Shown: positions 27,778-37,637, counted from the first letter of the stretch. The stretch: 64,000 bases of DNA from Prevotella nigrescens (GCF_031191185.1 NZ_CP133465.1:1670001-1734000), one strand, 5' to 3'. The notes: generated by a model from the sequence alone, not told the origin. Translations and numbers: made by a program.

Positions 27778-27785
27778 TACTTTTG
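27778..27785 (+). promoter_or_regulatory. Possible promoter box of the PBP gene
   Basis: TACTTTTG fits the TAnnTTTG box, 42 bases before the start codon. No TTG is seen at 19-21 bases upstream, so the call is weak. Confidence 0.45.
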
Positions 27786-27827
27786 CAAGCCTATTAGAAT
27801 AAGACAACATATATAAATTACTTCTAA

Positions 27828-30353
27828 ATGAAAAGTATAGTCAGATTATTCAAAAACATTATAAAAGGGATTTGTAGTTTCTTCCCATGGTACATCAAAT
27901 TGTATAAAGGGCGTGCGTGGTACACAAAGTTGTCGTTGGGTATTGTATCGTTCCTTGTTTCAATCTTTCTTTTCTTGGGTATGGTTGATATAAACTTTCT
28001 CTGGCTCTTTGGCAAATCTCCAGGTTTTGCTGAGATAAAGACTCCACCAACCTATGCAGCTTCAGAAATATATAGTGCCGACTCTGTCTTAATTGGTAAA
28101 TATTTCAAGGAAAATCGCATACCCGTAAAGTATGAAGAGGTAAACCCAACGTTTTGGAATGCCCTGATAAGTACCGAAGATGAAAGATTTTACAGCCACC
28201 ATGGAGTAGACTTCATGGGTATCGGTGGTGCTGTGAAAGATGCCTTAACGCGTGATGGTGCCCGCGGTGCATCTACCATAACACAGCAACTTGCTAAAAA
28301 CATGTTCCACGTCAGAAATAAGGAATATTCAGGATTGCTGGGTAAAATTCCTGGCATGCGAATGCTTATTGCCAAAGCCAAAGAATGGATTATAGCATAC
28401 AAAATAGAATTTATTTATTCTAAGAACGAAATTCTGACAATGTATGCCAATACAGTAGATTTTGGAAACAATGCGTATGGAATAAAGACAGCTGCAAGAA
28501 CATATTTCAATACCACTCCTCGCCAACTTACTACCGAACAAGTTGCAACGTTAGTCGGAATGCTAAAGGCAACAACCTACTACAACCCTATCTTGCACCC
28601 TTCAAATTCTCTTAGCAGACGCAATACAGTTCTGTATAACATGGTAACACACGGGCATCTGACAAAGAATGATTATGAAAAGTATTCAAAGATGCCAATG
28701 AAACTTGATGTACATGTAGAAGAAAATTATGACGGTAGGGCACAATACTTTCGCGAATACGTTGCCGATTATCTGAAAAACTGGTTAAAAGACAACGACT
28801 ATGACTTATATAGCAGCGGTTTGAAAATCTACACAACAATCGACACTCGTATGCAGAAGTATGCAGAAGACGCTGCAAAGAAACAGATGCGTAAAATTCA
28901 ACAGGATTTTAACAGGCATTGGAGCGGACAAGACCCATGGCGCGATGAGAATGGCAATTTAGTACCGGGCTTTATAGAAGGGATTGCAGAACGCCAACCG
29001 TTCTATAAGAACTTGGTGCAGAAATACCCAAACCAACCAGACAGCGTATTGTACTATATCAACAAGCCTCACAAGGTGAAACTGTTCGATTACGATAAGG
29101 GTATAATCGAAAAGGAAATGTCATCGATGGATTCCATTCGCTATATGGTAAAGTTCATGCACTGCTCAATGGTTGCTATGGAGCCTGAAACAGGCGCAGT
29201 GAGGGCATGGGTTGGCGACATAGACTTCAGAACATGGAAATACGACAAGGTTACGGCACAACGACAGCCGGGTTCTACTTTCAAACTCTTTGTCTATTCC
29301 GAAGCTATGAATCAAGGCTTGGCACCGTGCGATAAGCGCAGAGATGAATACATCAGCATGCAGGTGCCCGACAAGAAGACCGGAATATTGAAAACTTGGA
29401 CGCCACGCAATGCCAATGGCAACTACTCGGGCGACTCTATAACATTAAAAGCAGGCTTCGCTCGAAGTATCAATACGATAGCCGTCCGCTTGGGACAAGA
29501 GATGGGCATAAAGAACATTATCCGCACTGCCCAAGACATGGGCATAAAGAGTCCGCTTGAGAACGAACCTTCGTTGGCTTTGGGTTCGAGCGATGTAAAC
29601 TTGCTTGAAATGGTAAACGCATACTGTACGGTGGCAAACGATGGCGAACATTGCGACCCGGTTGTGGTTACAAAGATACTCGACCAGCGGGGCAACGAAG
29701 TGTATGTCGCACAACACGACAACAAGCAAGTGCTGCCTTATCAGAGTGCCTTCTTCATGCAACAGTTGCTGAAAGGTGGTCTTACTGAACCGGGTGGAAC
29801 CAGTCGCGCACTAAATCAGTACATATTCAGAGACACCGACTGGGGCGGAAAGACGGGAACCTCCAACAATCATTCCGATGCTTGGTTCATGGCAGTAAGT
29901 CCGAAACTTGTTATCGGTGCATGGGTAGGCGGTGAATACCGTAGCATTCACTTCCGGACAGGTGCCTTAGGGCAAGGCTCGAAGACGGCTCTTCCGATGT
30001 GCGGTAACTTCATTTACGACTTAATGCGCGACAAGGCTTTCCAAAAATATCATGCAAAGTGGCAGCCCAATCCCGAAAAGGAAATAGATCCTGCAATGTA
30101 TAATTGCCAGACGGTAGTGCGTACAAAGCGTGCGCCAGATAGTCTGCATATATATAATCGGAACGAAAGGAAGGAACAATCAAACGAAGAGATTCCGAAT
30201 GACGAAGAAGAGAACAACACAGATGTAGGGAACGAACAGAGTCCTTCGTCCAATAGTGAAGAAAGCGGCAGACCCAAGAAGCAGAAACCGTCAAGGCAAC
30301 CATCGTCGCCAATTAATGTACCGAGACCTCGTATCGAGCCTCTTGAAACTTAA
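27828..30353 (+). CDS. Class A penicillin-binding protein (PBP1A-like)
   Basis: An 841-residue bifunctional peptidoglycan synthase of the inner membrane. A short basic N-terminus is followed by one membrane span (about 36-60). The glycosyltransferase 51 domain has STEDERFYSHHGVDFMGIGG (catalytic Glu in EDERF) and GASTITQQLAKNMF. The transpeptidase domain has QRQPGSTFKLFVYSE with the active Ser and Lys of S-x-x-K, then GGKTGTSNNHSDAWF with the KTG box. The last 70 residues are a polar, Ser/Pro/Asn/Glu-rich tail. The lipoprotein gene follows after 16 bases. Confidence 0.95.
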   Translation: MKSIVRLFKNIIKGICSFFPWYIKLYKGRAWYTKLSLGIVSFLVSIFLFLGMVDINFLWLFGKSPGFAEIKTPPTYAASEIYSADSVLIGKYFKENRIPVKYEEVNPTFWNALISTEDERFYSHHGVDFMGIGGAVKDALTRDGARGASTITQQLAKNMFHVRNKEYSGLLGKIPGMRMLIAKAKEWIIAYKIEFIYSKNEILTMYANTVDFGNNAYGIKTAARTYFNTTPRQLTTEQVATLVGMLKATTYYNPILHPSNSLSRRNTVLYNMVTHGHLTKNDYEKYSKMPMKLDVHVEENYDGRAQYFREYVADYLKNWLKDNDYDLYSSGLKIYTTIDTRMQKYAEDAAKKQMRKIQQDFNRHWSGQDPWRDENGNLVPGFIEGIAERQPFYKNLVQKYPNQPDSVLYYINKPHKVKLFDYDKGIIEKEMSSMDSIRYMVKFMHCSMVAMEPETGAVRAWVGDIDFRTWKYDKVTAQRQPGSTFKLFVYSEAMNQGLAPCDKRRDEYISMQVPDKKTGILKTWTPRNANGNYSGDSITLKAGFARSINTIAVRLGQEMGIKNIIRTAQDMGIKSPLENEPSLALGSSDVNLLEMVNAYCTVANDGEHCDPVVVTKILDQRGNEVYVAQHDNKQVLPYQSAFFMQQLLKGGLTEPGGTSRALNQYIFRDTDWGGKTGTSNNHSDAWFMAVSPKLVIGAWVGGEYRSIHFRTGALGQGSKTALPMCGNFIYDLMRDKAFQKYHAKWQPNPEKEIDPAMYNCQTVVRTKRAPDSLHIYNRNERKEQSNEEIPNDEEENNTDVGNEQSPSSNSEESGRPKKQKPSRQPSSPINVPRPRIEPLET

Positions 30354-30369
30354 GATTATTGGATAAATC

Positions 30370-30891
30370 ATGAGAGAATGCTCAAATAAATTTAGGATTT
30401 CTGGAATAGTATGTTCCCTTTTAGTGGGATTTCTCTGTATTGTATCCTGCAATAATGGAAAATCTTCTTCCTCGACTCCGAAAGATACTGTTGCGTCATC
30501 GGTGTTTGCTCCAAATGTAAACGACACAACTCTAAACATTGATCTGTCGGAAATCACTAATATACGTTTCCCCCAATATAAAATATTAAGACAACAGCCA
30601 ATTATTCCCGATTCTATGAGCATTGCAATCGACGAAGAAACAATAGCAAGTGGTAACTATTCTGCTGTATTGAGTTTCGACACAATTCCGATGCTGATAT
30701 TCTACGAAAAAATTGAACAAGCAGCCAAACACGATACCTGTTGGAAAATAAAAGAAAATAATTATACTTATAAACGAAAGGACAAACAAGGTGGACACTA
30801 TCAACTTACATTTAGAAAAGGCAGCGTGCAGATATTGGTTAGCCATCTTAATGCTGATGTGTCCAATGGAAACAAACATCAGTCAGTGTAG
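30370..30891 (+). CDS. Hypothetical lipoprotein
   Basis: A 173-residue protein whose N-terminus is a lipoprotein signal: a hydrophobic stretch (SGIVCSLLVGFLCIVSC) with the acylated Cys at about residue 27, then a Ser-rich spacer NNGKSSSSTPKD. The mature part contains ATIYRFPQ-type short strands and a central DTIPMLIFYEKIEQAAKHDTCWKIKENNYTY segment. I do not recognise a named family. It follows the PBP gene closely and may be co-transcribed; an envelope location is inferred from the signal. Confidence 0.8.
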   Translation: MRECSNKFRISGIVCSLLVGFLCIVSCNNGKSSSSTPKDTVASSVFAPNVNDTTLNIDLSEITNIRFPQYKILRQQPIIPDSMSIAIDEETIASGNYSAVLSFDTIPMLIFYEKIEQAAKHDTCWKIKENNYTYKRKDKQGGHYQLTFRKGSVQILVSHLNADVSNGNKHQSV

Positions 30892-30968
30892 CTATGTAAG
30901 TGCCCAACATTAGTGCCCGTTGAGCTTACCAAATAGACCTTATATGTTTAGTTGCATGTTAAGGGAAG

Positions 30969-32253
30969 AGTGTAAAGTAAACTGTGTCAGGCTACAATAA
31001 GAAATAGTTTTATACAGTTTATTTTTTATGGACAACAAAGAAATTGATTACAAGAGAGCTGCGGAACAGCTTTGTAAGGGAGAACCGTTATTTGGTAAGG
31101 ATGGTGCACTATCACCAATGTTGGAGCGCATTTTGAATGCTGTCCTTGAAGGTGAGATGGATGCCCATCTCTCTTGATGAACACTCAAAAAGCAACCGCC
31201 GTAATGGTAAGATGCCTAAGCAAGTGCAGACACGTTATGGTGAGATCACTGTAGAAACTCCTCGTGACCGCAACGGTTCCTTTGAAACCTCAGACCGTCA
31301 AAAAGCGCGAGACGATCCTTGCAGAAGGTATGGCGGATCAGATTATAAACATGTATGCTTTTGGTACAAGTACTCGCGATATCAGCAAGTATTTTGAGCG
31401 TGAGTTTGATACCAAACTATCTGCAGAAACCATCAGTTCCATCACAGACAGAGTTCTGCCTGAAATCAAGTCATGGCGTTCACGAATGTTTGATCCTGTA
31501 TATGCAATACGCTGGCTGGATGCCATCCATTATAAGGTGAAGGACGAAACCGGACGTGCGGTCTCATGCGCCATTTACAACGTCTTAGGCGCATCAACAA
31601 GGAAGACCACAAGAAACTTCTTGATATGTATATCTCCAAGAGTGAAGGCGCTAACTTCCGGCTAGAGGTTCTAAGCGCTCTTCAGAACAGAGGTGTCCGG
31701 AATATACTGATATGCTGCATTGACGGTCTGAAAGGCTTCCCTGATGCTATACAGAGCGTATTCCCCGATACAAGTGTCCAACTCTGCGTTGTCCATCAAA
31801 TACGCAACTCTATCAAACACGTTGGCAGTAAGCATCAAAAAGAGTTCCTCTGTGACCTTAAGACAGTATATGGTGCCGTTAGCAAAGAGACTGCAGAAAC
31901 ACAGTTGGACACACTCGACAGCAAGTGGGGAGAAACGTATCCCATCGGCATAAAATCATGGTGTGACAATTGGGAACGCCTTACGGAATACACCTGCGGT
32001 ACGTAAGCTGATACATACCACCAACACGGTTGAAGGGTACTATAAACAAGTACGTAAGGTAACAAAGAACGCCACTTGCAAACTGGTCTCAGATATCACA
32101 ACAATTAGCAATAAAATTTGGAGAACGTTTTGAGATTATGTAACTTTACCTCGGAGGAAAGGCTCCTCATATGACCAACACGATTAAAAATCGTGCTATC
32201 CAAATGGGGTAAAATATGAAGGATAAGAGCCTTGACACAGTTGAAATTACACT
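30969..32253 (+). mobile_element. Decayed IS256-family insertion sequence
   Basis: Imperfect inverted ends: left AGTGTAAAGTAAACTGTGTC starting at 30969, right end at 32253 reading AGTGTAATTTCAACTGTGTC on the minus strand. They flank a broken IS256-type transposase gene. No clear target duplication is visible outside the ends. The size of about 1.3 kb is typical for the family. Confidence 0.85.
31028..32134 (+). pseudogene. IS256-family transposase, several frameshifts
   Basis: Pieces of a mutator-type transposase in three frames. The first piece (MDNKEIDYKRAAEQLCKGEP to GEMDAHLS) stops at 31175-31177 because of an extra base in the run TCTTGATG. The next pieces are 31178-31270 (SKSNRRNGKMPKQVQTRYGE), about 31264-31600 (ETILAEGMADQIINMYAFGT, WLDAIHYKVKDE with the first Asp), about 31600-32006 (YISKSEGANFRLEVLSALQN, CCIDGLKGFPDAIQSVFPDT) and about 32006-32134 (KLIHTTNTVEGYYKQVRKVT). 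At least four frame changes are needed, and the normal C-terminal block after KVTKN is not recognisable. It cannot make an active enzyme. Confidence 0.9.
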
Positions 32254-32366
32254 ACCAACTTCAAATGATATCTATACTTCGCTTTTAGTGTGTGCTTGAT
32301 TCCTTCTTACCCATGGGCAAGTATATTTCATCTTACCCATGGGATAGGGGAAGCTCTAAATGTTTT

Positions 32367-33239
32367 TTATTTTTTTACTATTTTTTGCCCGTCTACAATA
32401 TAGATCCCTGCTGGCAAATCTTCCAACTTGTTATTGATACAACTGCCATCTAATGTATAGATGCCTTGTTTCTTCTTGGCAATATCAATAGTAGCTGTGG
32501 ATGTAATATTAGTAGCGCCCTTAGTTATTACTACCCAGTCTGTCACAACATCTCGGTTTGCTCCATAAAGATAAAAGTAAGGGTATTCGTATTCTTCTAC
32601 CTCTTCCCAATATGTTCCTTTAGGAGAGGTTACGGCACAATCAGTAAAAGTTGGCACTTTATCCCATATCCAAGCAATGCTACCCTTATGTGTACTATTA
32701 CTTTCACTACCACCTTTTACACGTACATTACAGTTATCAAATATCCAATAGCCACCATAAAAGCCATTACTTCCACCACTTGCTTCTACGTTGCAGTCTT
32801 TTATTGTTATAGTACCTTGGTTGAAAACTGCTTTATTATATTTATCGTCACTTGCTGTAGACGAACCTGTTAAGGTAAGTTTACCTTCACCAGAAATACG
32901 GACTTCCTTATCCATATTCCAAATACCTGTTTGCTTGTCGGAAATAATAGTATTTTCGTTAGTAATGCGGATAACCAACCCATCAATTCTGTTTTCTATT
33001 CCGTGGGTTGCTGTTGCATGAATAGTAGCTCCATCAAGCGTAAGTGTTTTAGAATCGTTATCGTATTTCGCCTTTCCCGTTACACCTTTTATAACACTCA
33101 AGTCATTACAGTTTTCAGGAGTTACTGCTGTACCAGCAATCTTAATGTTGTAAACGCTTTGGGCCATTCCTTGTTGTGCCATTGAAACGAATAATACAGC
33201 AACTGCTACATGCATACTTTTATACAGATTGTTTTTCAT
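32367..33239 (-). CDS. Secreted repeat-rich protein with short C-terminal sorting-like end
   Basis: A 290-residue secreted protein (signal peptide residues 1-27, ending QQGMAQ; the ATG at 33239 is preferred over 33263 because it gives a compact signal). The middle is made of short beta-strand repeats with Thr, Asn and Gly (LTLDGATIHATATHGIENRI, GEGKLTLTGSSTASD, GTITIKDCNVEASGGSNGF), as in right-handed beta helices. The end GIYTLDGSCINNKLEDLPAGIYIVDGQ-KIVKK resembles the C-terminal sequence on many secreted Prevotella proteins and type IX cargo. It has its own promoter and lies between two decayed insertion sequences. Substrate or ligand unknown. Confidence 0.8.
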   Translation of the reverse strand: MKNNLYKSMHVAVAVLFVSMAQQGMAQSVYNIKIAGTAVTPENCNDLSVIKGVTGKAKYDNDSKTLTLDGATIHATATHGIENRIDGLVIRITNENTIISDKQTGIWNMDKEVRISGEGKLTLTGSSTASDDKYNKAVFNQGTITIKDCNVEASGGSNGFYGGYWIFDNCNVRVKGGSESNSTHKGSIAWIWDKVPTFTDCAVTSPKGTYWEEVEEYEYPYFYLYGANRDVVTDWVVITKGATNITSTATIDIAKKKQGIYTLDGSCINNKLEDLPAGIYIVDGQKIVKK

Positions 33240-33331
33240 TATTAAAAGTGCCTCTCCATTCACTCTCTTTCTACGAGAGAACGCCTAATAAGAAGCTGGG
33301 GCGTTTAGGTTAAGTAAAATGTATCTGGGCA

Positions 33332-33362
33332 CAAATGTAGCTCTTTTTCCTGAAAACAACAA
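33332..33362 (-). promoter_or_regulatory. Promoter of the secreted beta-helix gene
   Basis: On the minus strand: TTG (33360-33362), 20 bases, TACATTTG (33332-33339). Leader of about 90 bases to the start at 33239. Confidence 0.75.
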
Positions 33363-33454
33363 GAGATAATAGAAGAAATTAAGAATAGCTAAAAGTTCGA
33401 TAGTAAACATTCAAGATAGAAGTGCAATTTCTTAATGGGTGATCGTAAGAGTTG

Positions 33455-33521
33455 ACCTCCGTGTTGGAAGCGGACGTTTTTGGTGCGAAGCGACAAAGTT
33501 GTCCGCCTTCCAACACGGAGG
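33455..33521. repeat. Long hairpin next to IS30 remnant
   Basis: Inverted repeat: 33455-33475 (ACCTCCGTGTTGGAAGCGGAC) pairs with 33501-33521, perfect apart from one bulged base, around a 25-base loop. It lies just outside the point where sequence shared with the second IS30 remnant begins (33532). It could be a terminator, a folded non-coding RNA or a separate small repeat. Confidence 0.7.
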
Positions 33522-33531
33522 AATAAAAACA

Positions 33532-34422
33532 ACCGGCAATGCAAAAAATAAAAAAGGGAGACCACTGTCTCCCCAGGATTAATTACTTTTGTATTGTCAT
33601 ATGCACCAATACTTAACCTGTGAGCAAAGGTACGCAATCTGCCAGGAAAAACAAAAGAAACAGACCCATAAAGCAATCTGGGACAAGGCCGATGCCCTTT
33701 CTCAGAGCCGTATGCATCGTGCTCTGGGAAACCGCGCCGTGAGCCAGCCGCTCGCCTGGCGCGTAAAAGAACTCATCACTGGGGAGCAATGGTCTCCCAA
33801 ACAAATATCCAGCTACTTTGCAAAGGAGGGTGTAAAGATATCTCACGAGACCATTTGACAAGATGCTCCGCAACGACACAAGCGGTACGCTTGCCACAAA
33901 CTGCCGACACAAGATGAAGTATCGCCACAACCCCTGGCACAGGCATGAGACCAAGACCCAAGGCATCAGGAACAAGGCAAGCATACACGAACGTCCCAAG
34001 GAGGTTGACGGCAGCCGGTTCGGAGACTGGGAGATGGACTTGATTGTCGACAAGGACAGCAATGCCATCCTCACGATGGTGGAGCGCAGCACGAACTTCC
34101 TCGTCATGGAAAAGCTCAAGCATGGTAAGAAGGCCACGCCGATGGATAAGACGGTATGGAGGAGGCGGCCCTACATGGGAGAGCATCTCAAGACGATCAC
34201 AACGGATAACGGAAGCCAGTTTGCAGAGTATGAGTGGATTGCACATAGGTTGGCACTGGATATCTATTTCACGGATGCATACGCTTCATAGCAGAAAGGA
34301 GCTATCGAGAACACCAACAAGCTTATCGGGCAGTATATTACAAAAGGAACAGATATAAGTACCGTTACTGACAAAAGAATTAAGATGATACAGGCTAAAA
34401 TCAACAGAAGAGCAAGAGAAAA
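33532..34422 (+). mobile_element. Decayed IS30-family element, copy 1
   Basis: The left part, from CCGGCAATGCAAAAAA at about 33532 through GGATTAATTA, matches the start of the second IS30 remnant at 44114. The transposase gene inside is broken, and the similarity ends near 34422, before the normal C-terminus, so the right end is lost. From 34423 to 34591 I see nothing else recognisable. Confidence 0.8.
33601..34422 (+). pseudogene. IS30-family transposase, frameshifted and truncated
   Basis: N-terminal piece MHQYLTCEQRYAICQEKQKK to SYFAKEGVKISHETI in one frame ends at a TGA near 33856; the rest is in the next frame from about 33863. The DDE residues are still visible: FGDWEMDLIVDKD, TITTDNGSQFAEYE and QKGAIENTNKLIGQ. 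A TAG at about 34289 stands where the family has Trp (YAS-stop-QKG). The gene fades after KINRRARE. It is inactive. Confidence 0.88.
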
Positions 34423-34591
34423 TCGGAGTAGAACTTATCAGTTGGCTGAAAGTAATTACTGTTCTGATGTTTGTTCTAATAGAAATATTGATGATTACAA
34501 ATCCCGACCTTGTACTTTGGACAACTTTACCCTTCATTGCTCTGTTGCTTTATGTCTGCATCAAATACAAATTGAAATTGCTGTAAACAGG

Positions 34592-34621
34592 TTGATATAT
34601 CGAAAAAAATATGTAAGTTTG
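34592..34621 (+). promoter_or_regulatory. Promoter of TPR/DAHP synthase operon
   Basis: TTG at 34592-34594, 19 bases, TAAGTTTG at 34614-34621; 73 bases before the TPR start codon. Confidence 0.75.
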
Positions 34622-34694
34622 CATATTATAAATAACAAATGAGTAGAAGACGATGGTTAGTTCCTTCGTTGAACATAAATAAATATAAACACGT

Positions 34695-35549
34695 ATGAAC
34701 TTTTTTCAGAAACTATTTGGTAGCAAAGAAGAAGTAAAAGTACAAAACGAGGCGAAAGATTTCGATGTATTGAAATACGATGGTGTCAGAGCCATGAAGA
34801 CAGGCGAGGTAGACTATGCCGTGAAATGCTTTAAACACGCATTGGAAATAAAAGACGACTTGGAAATTCACGACCACCTTTCCATCGTCTATACTTCAAA
34901 AGGTATGTTCTCTGAAGCTTACGAAGAACTGCAGACATTAAGTAAGGCGCAGCCCGACAATGTGCAGATATTCATTCGTATGGCAAATATAGCCTTTATG
35001 ATGGAGAACTATGGCGCAATGGCAAATGCCTGCGAAAAGGCGATACTTATAGATTCGGCAAATGCAACGGCACACTATCTGTATGCTGAAGCCTGCAAGG
35101 GACAGGGCGACGACGTTAATACAATAGCTATGGCAACAAAGGCGATCTCGTTAGACAGCAAGCAAGGCAACGCCTACTTGCTGCGTGGCGAGACCTATCT
35201 GCACACACAGCAACTTACCGAAGCCGAAGCCGATGTAGCTTGGCTGTTGGAACACACAGAAGACAACGAAGATGTACTGTTATTGAAAGCGAGAATCGAA
35301 CGAGCAGCCACTCGCAACGATGAGGCAATAGAGTATTTCACAAAAGCCATTGATGCCAACCCATTTTCATACACTGCATTTAAAGAACGCAGCGAAATGT
35401 ATTCTTTAATAGGAAACGAGGCGAAAGCAAAAGAAGATGCCGAAAGAGCAGAAGAGCTGATGCCAACAGATGGTAAAGAAAATGCAGAAGAAAATATTGA
35501 GAAACAACTCAATGACAAGTATAAACAAATGAATCCATATGGTTTTTAG
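34695..35549 (+). CDS. TPR protein
   Basis: A 284-residue cytoplasmic protein made almost wholly of tetratricopeptide repeats (for example DGVRAMKTGEVDYAVKCFKHAL, then DNVQIFIRMANIAFMMENYGAMANACEKAI and ATRNDEAIEYFTKAIDANPF). No signal peptide. The C-terminus ends with a charged stretch and MNPYGF. TPRs bind partner proteins; the partner is unknown. It is the first gene of a plus-strand set with the DAHP synthase (32 bases) and a secreted phosphatase-fold protein, but a shared function is not evident. Confidence 0.88.
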   Translation: MNFFQKLFGSKEEVKVQNEAKDFDVLKYDGVRAMKTGEVDYAVKCFKHALEIKDDLEIHDHLSIVYTSKGMFSEAYEELQTLSKAQPDNVQIFIRMANIAFMMENYGAMANACEKAILIDSANATAHYLYAEACKGQGDDVNTIAMATKAISLDSKQGNAYLLRGETYLHTQQLTEAEADVAWLLEHTEDNEDVLLLKARIERAATRNDEAIEYFTKAIDANPFSYTAFKERSEMYSLIGNEAKAKEDAERAEELMPTDGKENAEENIEKQLNDKYKQMNPYGF

Positions 35550-35581
35550 TTCAAAAATATAACGAACAACATATTATTATA

Positions 35582-36646
35582 ATGGAATTAGAACTACAAC
35601 CGTTAGAACTTCCACATAAAGAAAACCAACCCATCATAATAGCAGGTCCTTGCTCTGCAGAAACCGAAGAGCAGGTAATGGACACTGCCCAGCAACTTTC
35701 AGCCAATGGTTGCAAGATATTCCGTGCAGGTGTTTGGAAGCCACGCACCAAACCTGGGTGCTTTGAAGGCAACGGCGAAAAAGCTCTGCCTTGGCTAAAA
35801 CGGGTGAAAGACGAAACAGGTATGCTTATCGCCACCGAAGTTGCAACGCCCGAACACGTGGAACTGGCTTTAAAATACGATATGGATATACTGTGGATTG
35901 GTGCACGGACAACCACCAATCCGTTTGCCATACAAGCCTTATCCGACTTACTATGCGGTGTAAAGAACATTCCTGTATTGGTGAAAAACCCTGTAAATCC
36001 TGACCTTGAACTATGGATTGGTGCGCTGCAACGCTTAAATCAGGCAGGCATAAAACGATTGGGCGTTATCCATCGTGGCTTTTCGAGTTACGAAAAGAAA
36101 ATATACCGCAACTTACCTATGTGGCAAATTCCCATCGAGTTGCACCGCCGCATACCCACCTTGCCGATTATTTGCGACCCCAGCCACATTGGCGGACGAC
36201 GCGAACTGATTGCGCCACTTTGCCAACAAGGACTCGATTTAGGTGCCGACGGACTAATAATAGAAACCCATTGTAATCCGAACAAAGCGTGGAGCGATGC
36301 TGAACAACAAGTAACGCCCGAGCAATTAGACCTTATTCTTTCGCAACTCATCGTACGCAATAAGCACACAACAAGCGAAGAGCTACACCAACTGCGCTCA
36401 CAGATAGACGAAATGGACAGTTCGTTGATAAACTTACTTGCCGAACGCTTCAAGCTTTGTCGCGAGATTGGCAAGTTCAAGAAGGAACATAATATGACTA
36501 TCTTGCAGTCGGAACGCTACAACGAAATGTTGAAAAAGTGTGCGCGACAGGCAAACGCATGTGGAATAGATACCAAATTCGCTGCTCGCATTCTCGAAAT
36601 CATACACGAAGAAAGCGTGCGCCAGCAGCTTACTATGCTGAACTAA
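35582..36646 (+). CDS. Bifunctional DAHP synthase / chorismate mutase
   Basis: Residues 1 to about 260 are 3-deoxy-7-phosphoheptulonate synthase, the first step of aromatic amino acid synthesis (IIAGPCSAETEEQVMDTA, IFRAGVWKPRTKPGCFEG, ICDPSHIGGRRELIAPL). Residues about 268-354 are a type II chorismate mutase (ELHQLRSQIDEMDSSLINLLAERFKLC). The fusion lets the mutase domain act as a sensor of prephenate-pathway products. Length 354 residues is normal for this Bacteroidetes fusion. Unlike in many relatives, tyrA or pheA genes are not adjacent. Confidence 0.96.
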   Translation: MELELQPLELPHKENQPIIIAGPCSAETEEQVMDTAQQLSANGCKIFRAGVWKPRTKPGCFEGNGEKALPWLKRVKDETGMLIATEVATPEHVELALKYDMDILWIGARTTTNPFAIQALSDLLCGVKNIPVLVKNPVNPDLELWIGALQRLNQAGIKRLGVIHRGFSSYEKKIYRNLPMWQIPIELHRRIPTLPIICDPSHIGGRRELIAPLCQQGLDLGADGLIIETHCNPNKAWSDAEQQVTPEQLDLILSQLIVRNKHTTSEELHQLRSQIDEMDSSLINLLAERFKLCREIGKFKKEHNMTILQSERYNEMLKKCARQANACGIDTKFAARILEIIHEESVRQQLTMLN

Positions 36647-36662
36647 CAGTCATTTACCCGTT

Positions 36663-37637
36663 ATGAAACATCTATGGTTGCTGTTTCTCTGCCTTCTTCC
36701 TTGCACATTGGTGGCACAAGAACGCTTACGCATAGTAGAATGGAACGTAGAAAACTTGTTTGACACAGAGCACGATTCAGAGAAAAACGATTTGGAGTTT
36801 ACACCCAACTCGCCTCGCCATTGGACACGCACAAAGTATTGGGAGAAGCTGAACAAAGTGGGACAAGGCATTATTTCGTGTGGCGAGGATTCTGCAAGGA
36901 CTTATCTGCCCGACTTGATAGGATTGTGCGAAGTGGAAAACGACAGCACGATGATTTACCTTACACAACGTTCGCTACTGCGAAAAGCACGCTACCAATA
37001 TATTATGACAGCTTCGAACGACGAGCGCGGCATAGATGTCGCCCTACTCTACTCACCTTTCACCTTCCGAATTATGAAAGCCGACACCATTCATATCCCT
37101 CCATTAAAAGAGATGAGGCCTACTCGCGACATACTGCACGTAATGGGCGAATTGGTGAATGGCGACACGCTGCACGTAATTCTCTTACATGCACCAAGCC
37201 GTTCGGGCGGTGCTATATTCTCAGAACCATTCAGAATACACGTTGCCACTCAACTTTGCAATACCATCGACTCGATTAAAGCAACTGCAAATAATGCTAA
37301 AATAATAGCAATGGGCGACTTCAACGATTATTCCGACGACAAGTCGCTACAGAAAATATACAAGCATGGAATGACAAACATATCGCAAAATGCAATGGGA
37401 AAGAATGGAGCAAAAGGAACTTATCGCTATCGGGGAGAATGGGGCAGCTTAGACCAAATACTTGTAAGCACGAATTTAGTGCCCAAGGTACAGCAATGCA
37501 GAATAAACGATGCACCTTTTCTGCTCGAAGAAGATACAAAATATGGAGGCGTAAAGCCCCGCCGATTTTACAATGGTATGCGCTATAACGGTGGATTTAG
37601 TGACCATCTTCCATTGGTATTCGACTTGTTATTCTAA
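36663..37637 (+). CDS. Secreted endonuclease/exonuclease/phosphatase family protein
   Basis: A 324-residue protein with a signal peptide (1-19, ending TLVAQ). The EEP fold is seen in LRIVEWNVENLFDTEHD (metal Asn and Glu), GLCEVEND, IIAMGDFNDYSDD and GFSDHLPLVFDLLF (catalytic Asp-His). Members cleave nucleic acids or phosphoesters; the exact substrate cannot be read. Being exported, it acts in the periplasm or outside. It follows the DAHP synthase by 16 bases. Confidence 0.93.
   Translation: MKHLWLLFLCLLPCTLVAQERLRIVEWNVENLFDTEHDSEKNDLEFTPNSPRHWTRTKYWEKLNKVGQGIISCGEDSARTYLPDLIGLCEVENDSTMIYLTQRSLLRKARYQYIMTASNDERGIDVALLYSPFTFRIMKADTIHIPPLKEMRPTRDILHVMGELVNGDTLHVILLHAPSRSGGAIFSEPFRIHVATQLCNTIDSIKATANNAKIIAMGDFNDYSDDKSLQKIYKHGMTNISQNAMGKNGAKGTYRYRGEWGSLDQILVSTNLVPKVQQCRINDAPFLLEEDTKYGGVKPRRFYNGMRYNGGFSDHLPLVFDLLF

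Noticed and set aside
32305..32345. Two copies of CTTACCCATGGG
   Set aside because: Two 12-base words 29 bases apart just outside the IS; too short to separate from chance, and no flanking conservation seen.
34423..34690. Open frames after the IS30 remnant (for example 34385-34642)
   Set aside because: They begin inside the dead transposase and run into low-complexity A+T-rich DNA without a family match; the segment also holds the promoter of the next gene.
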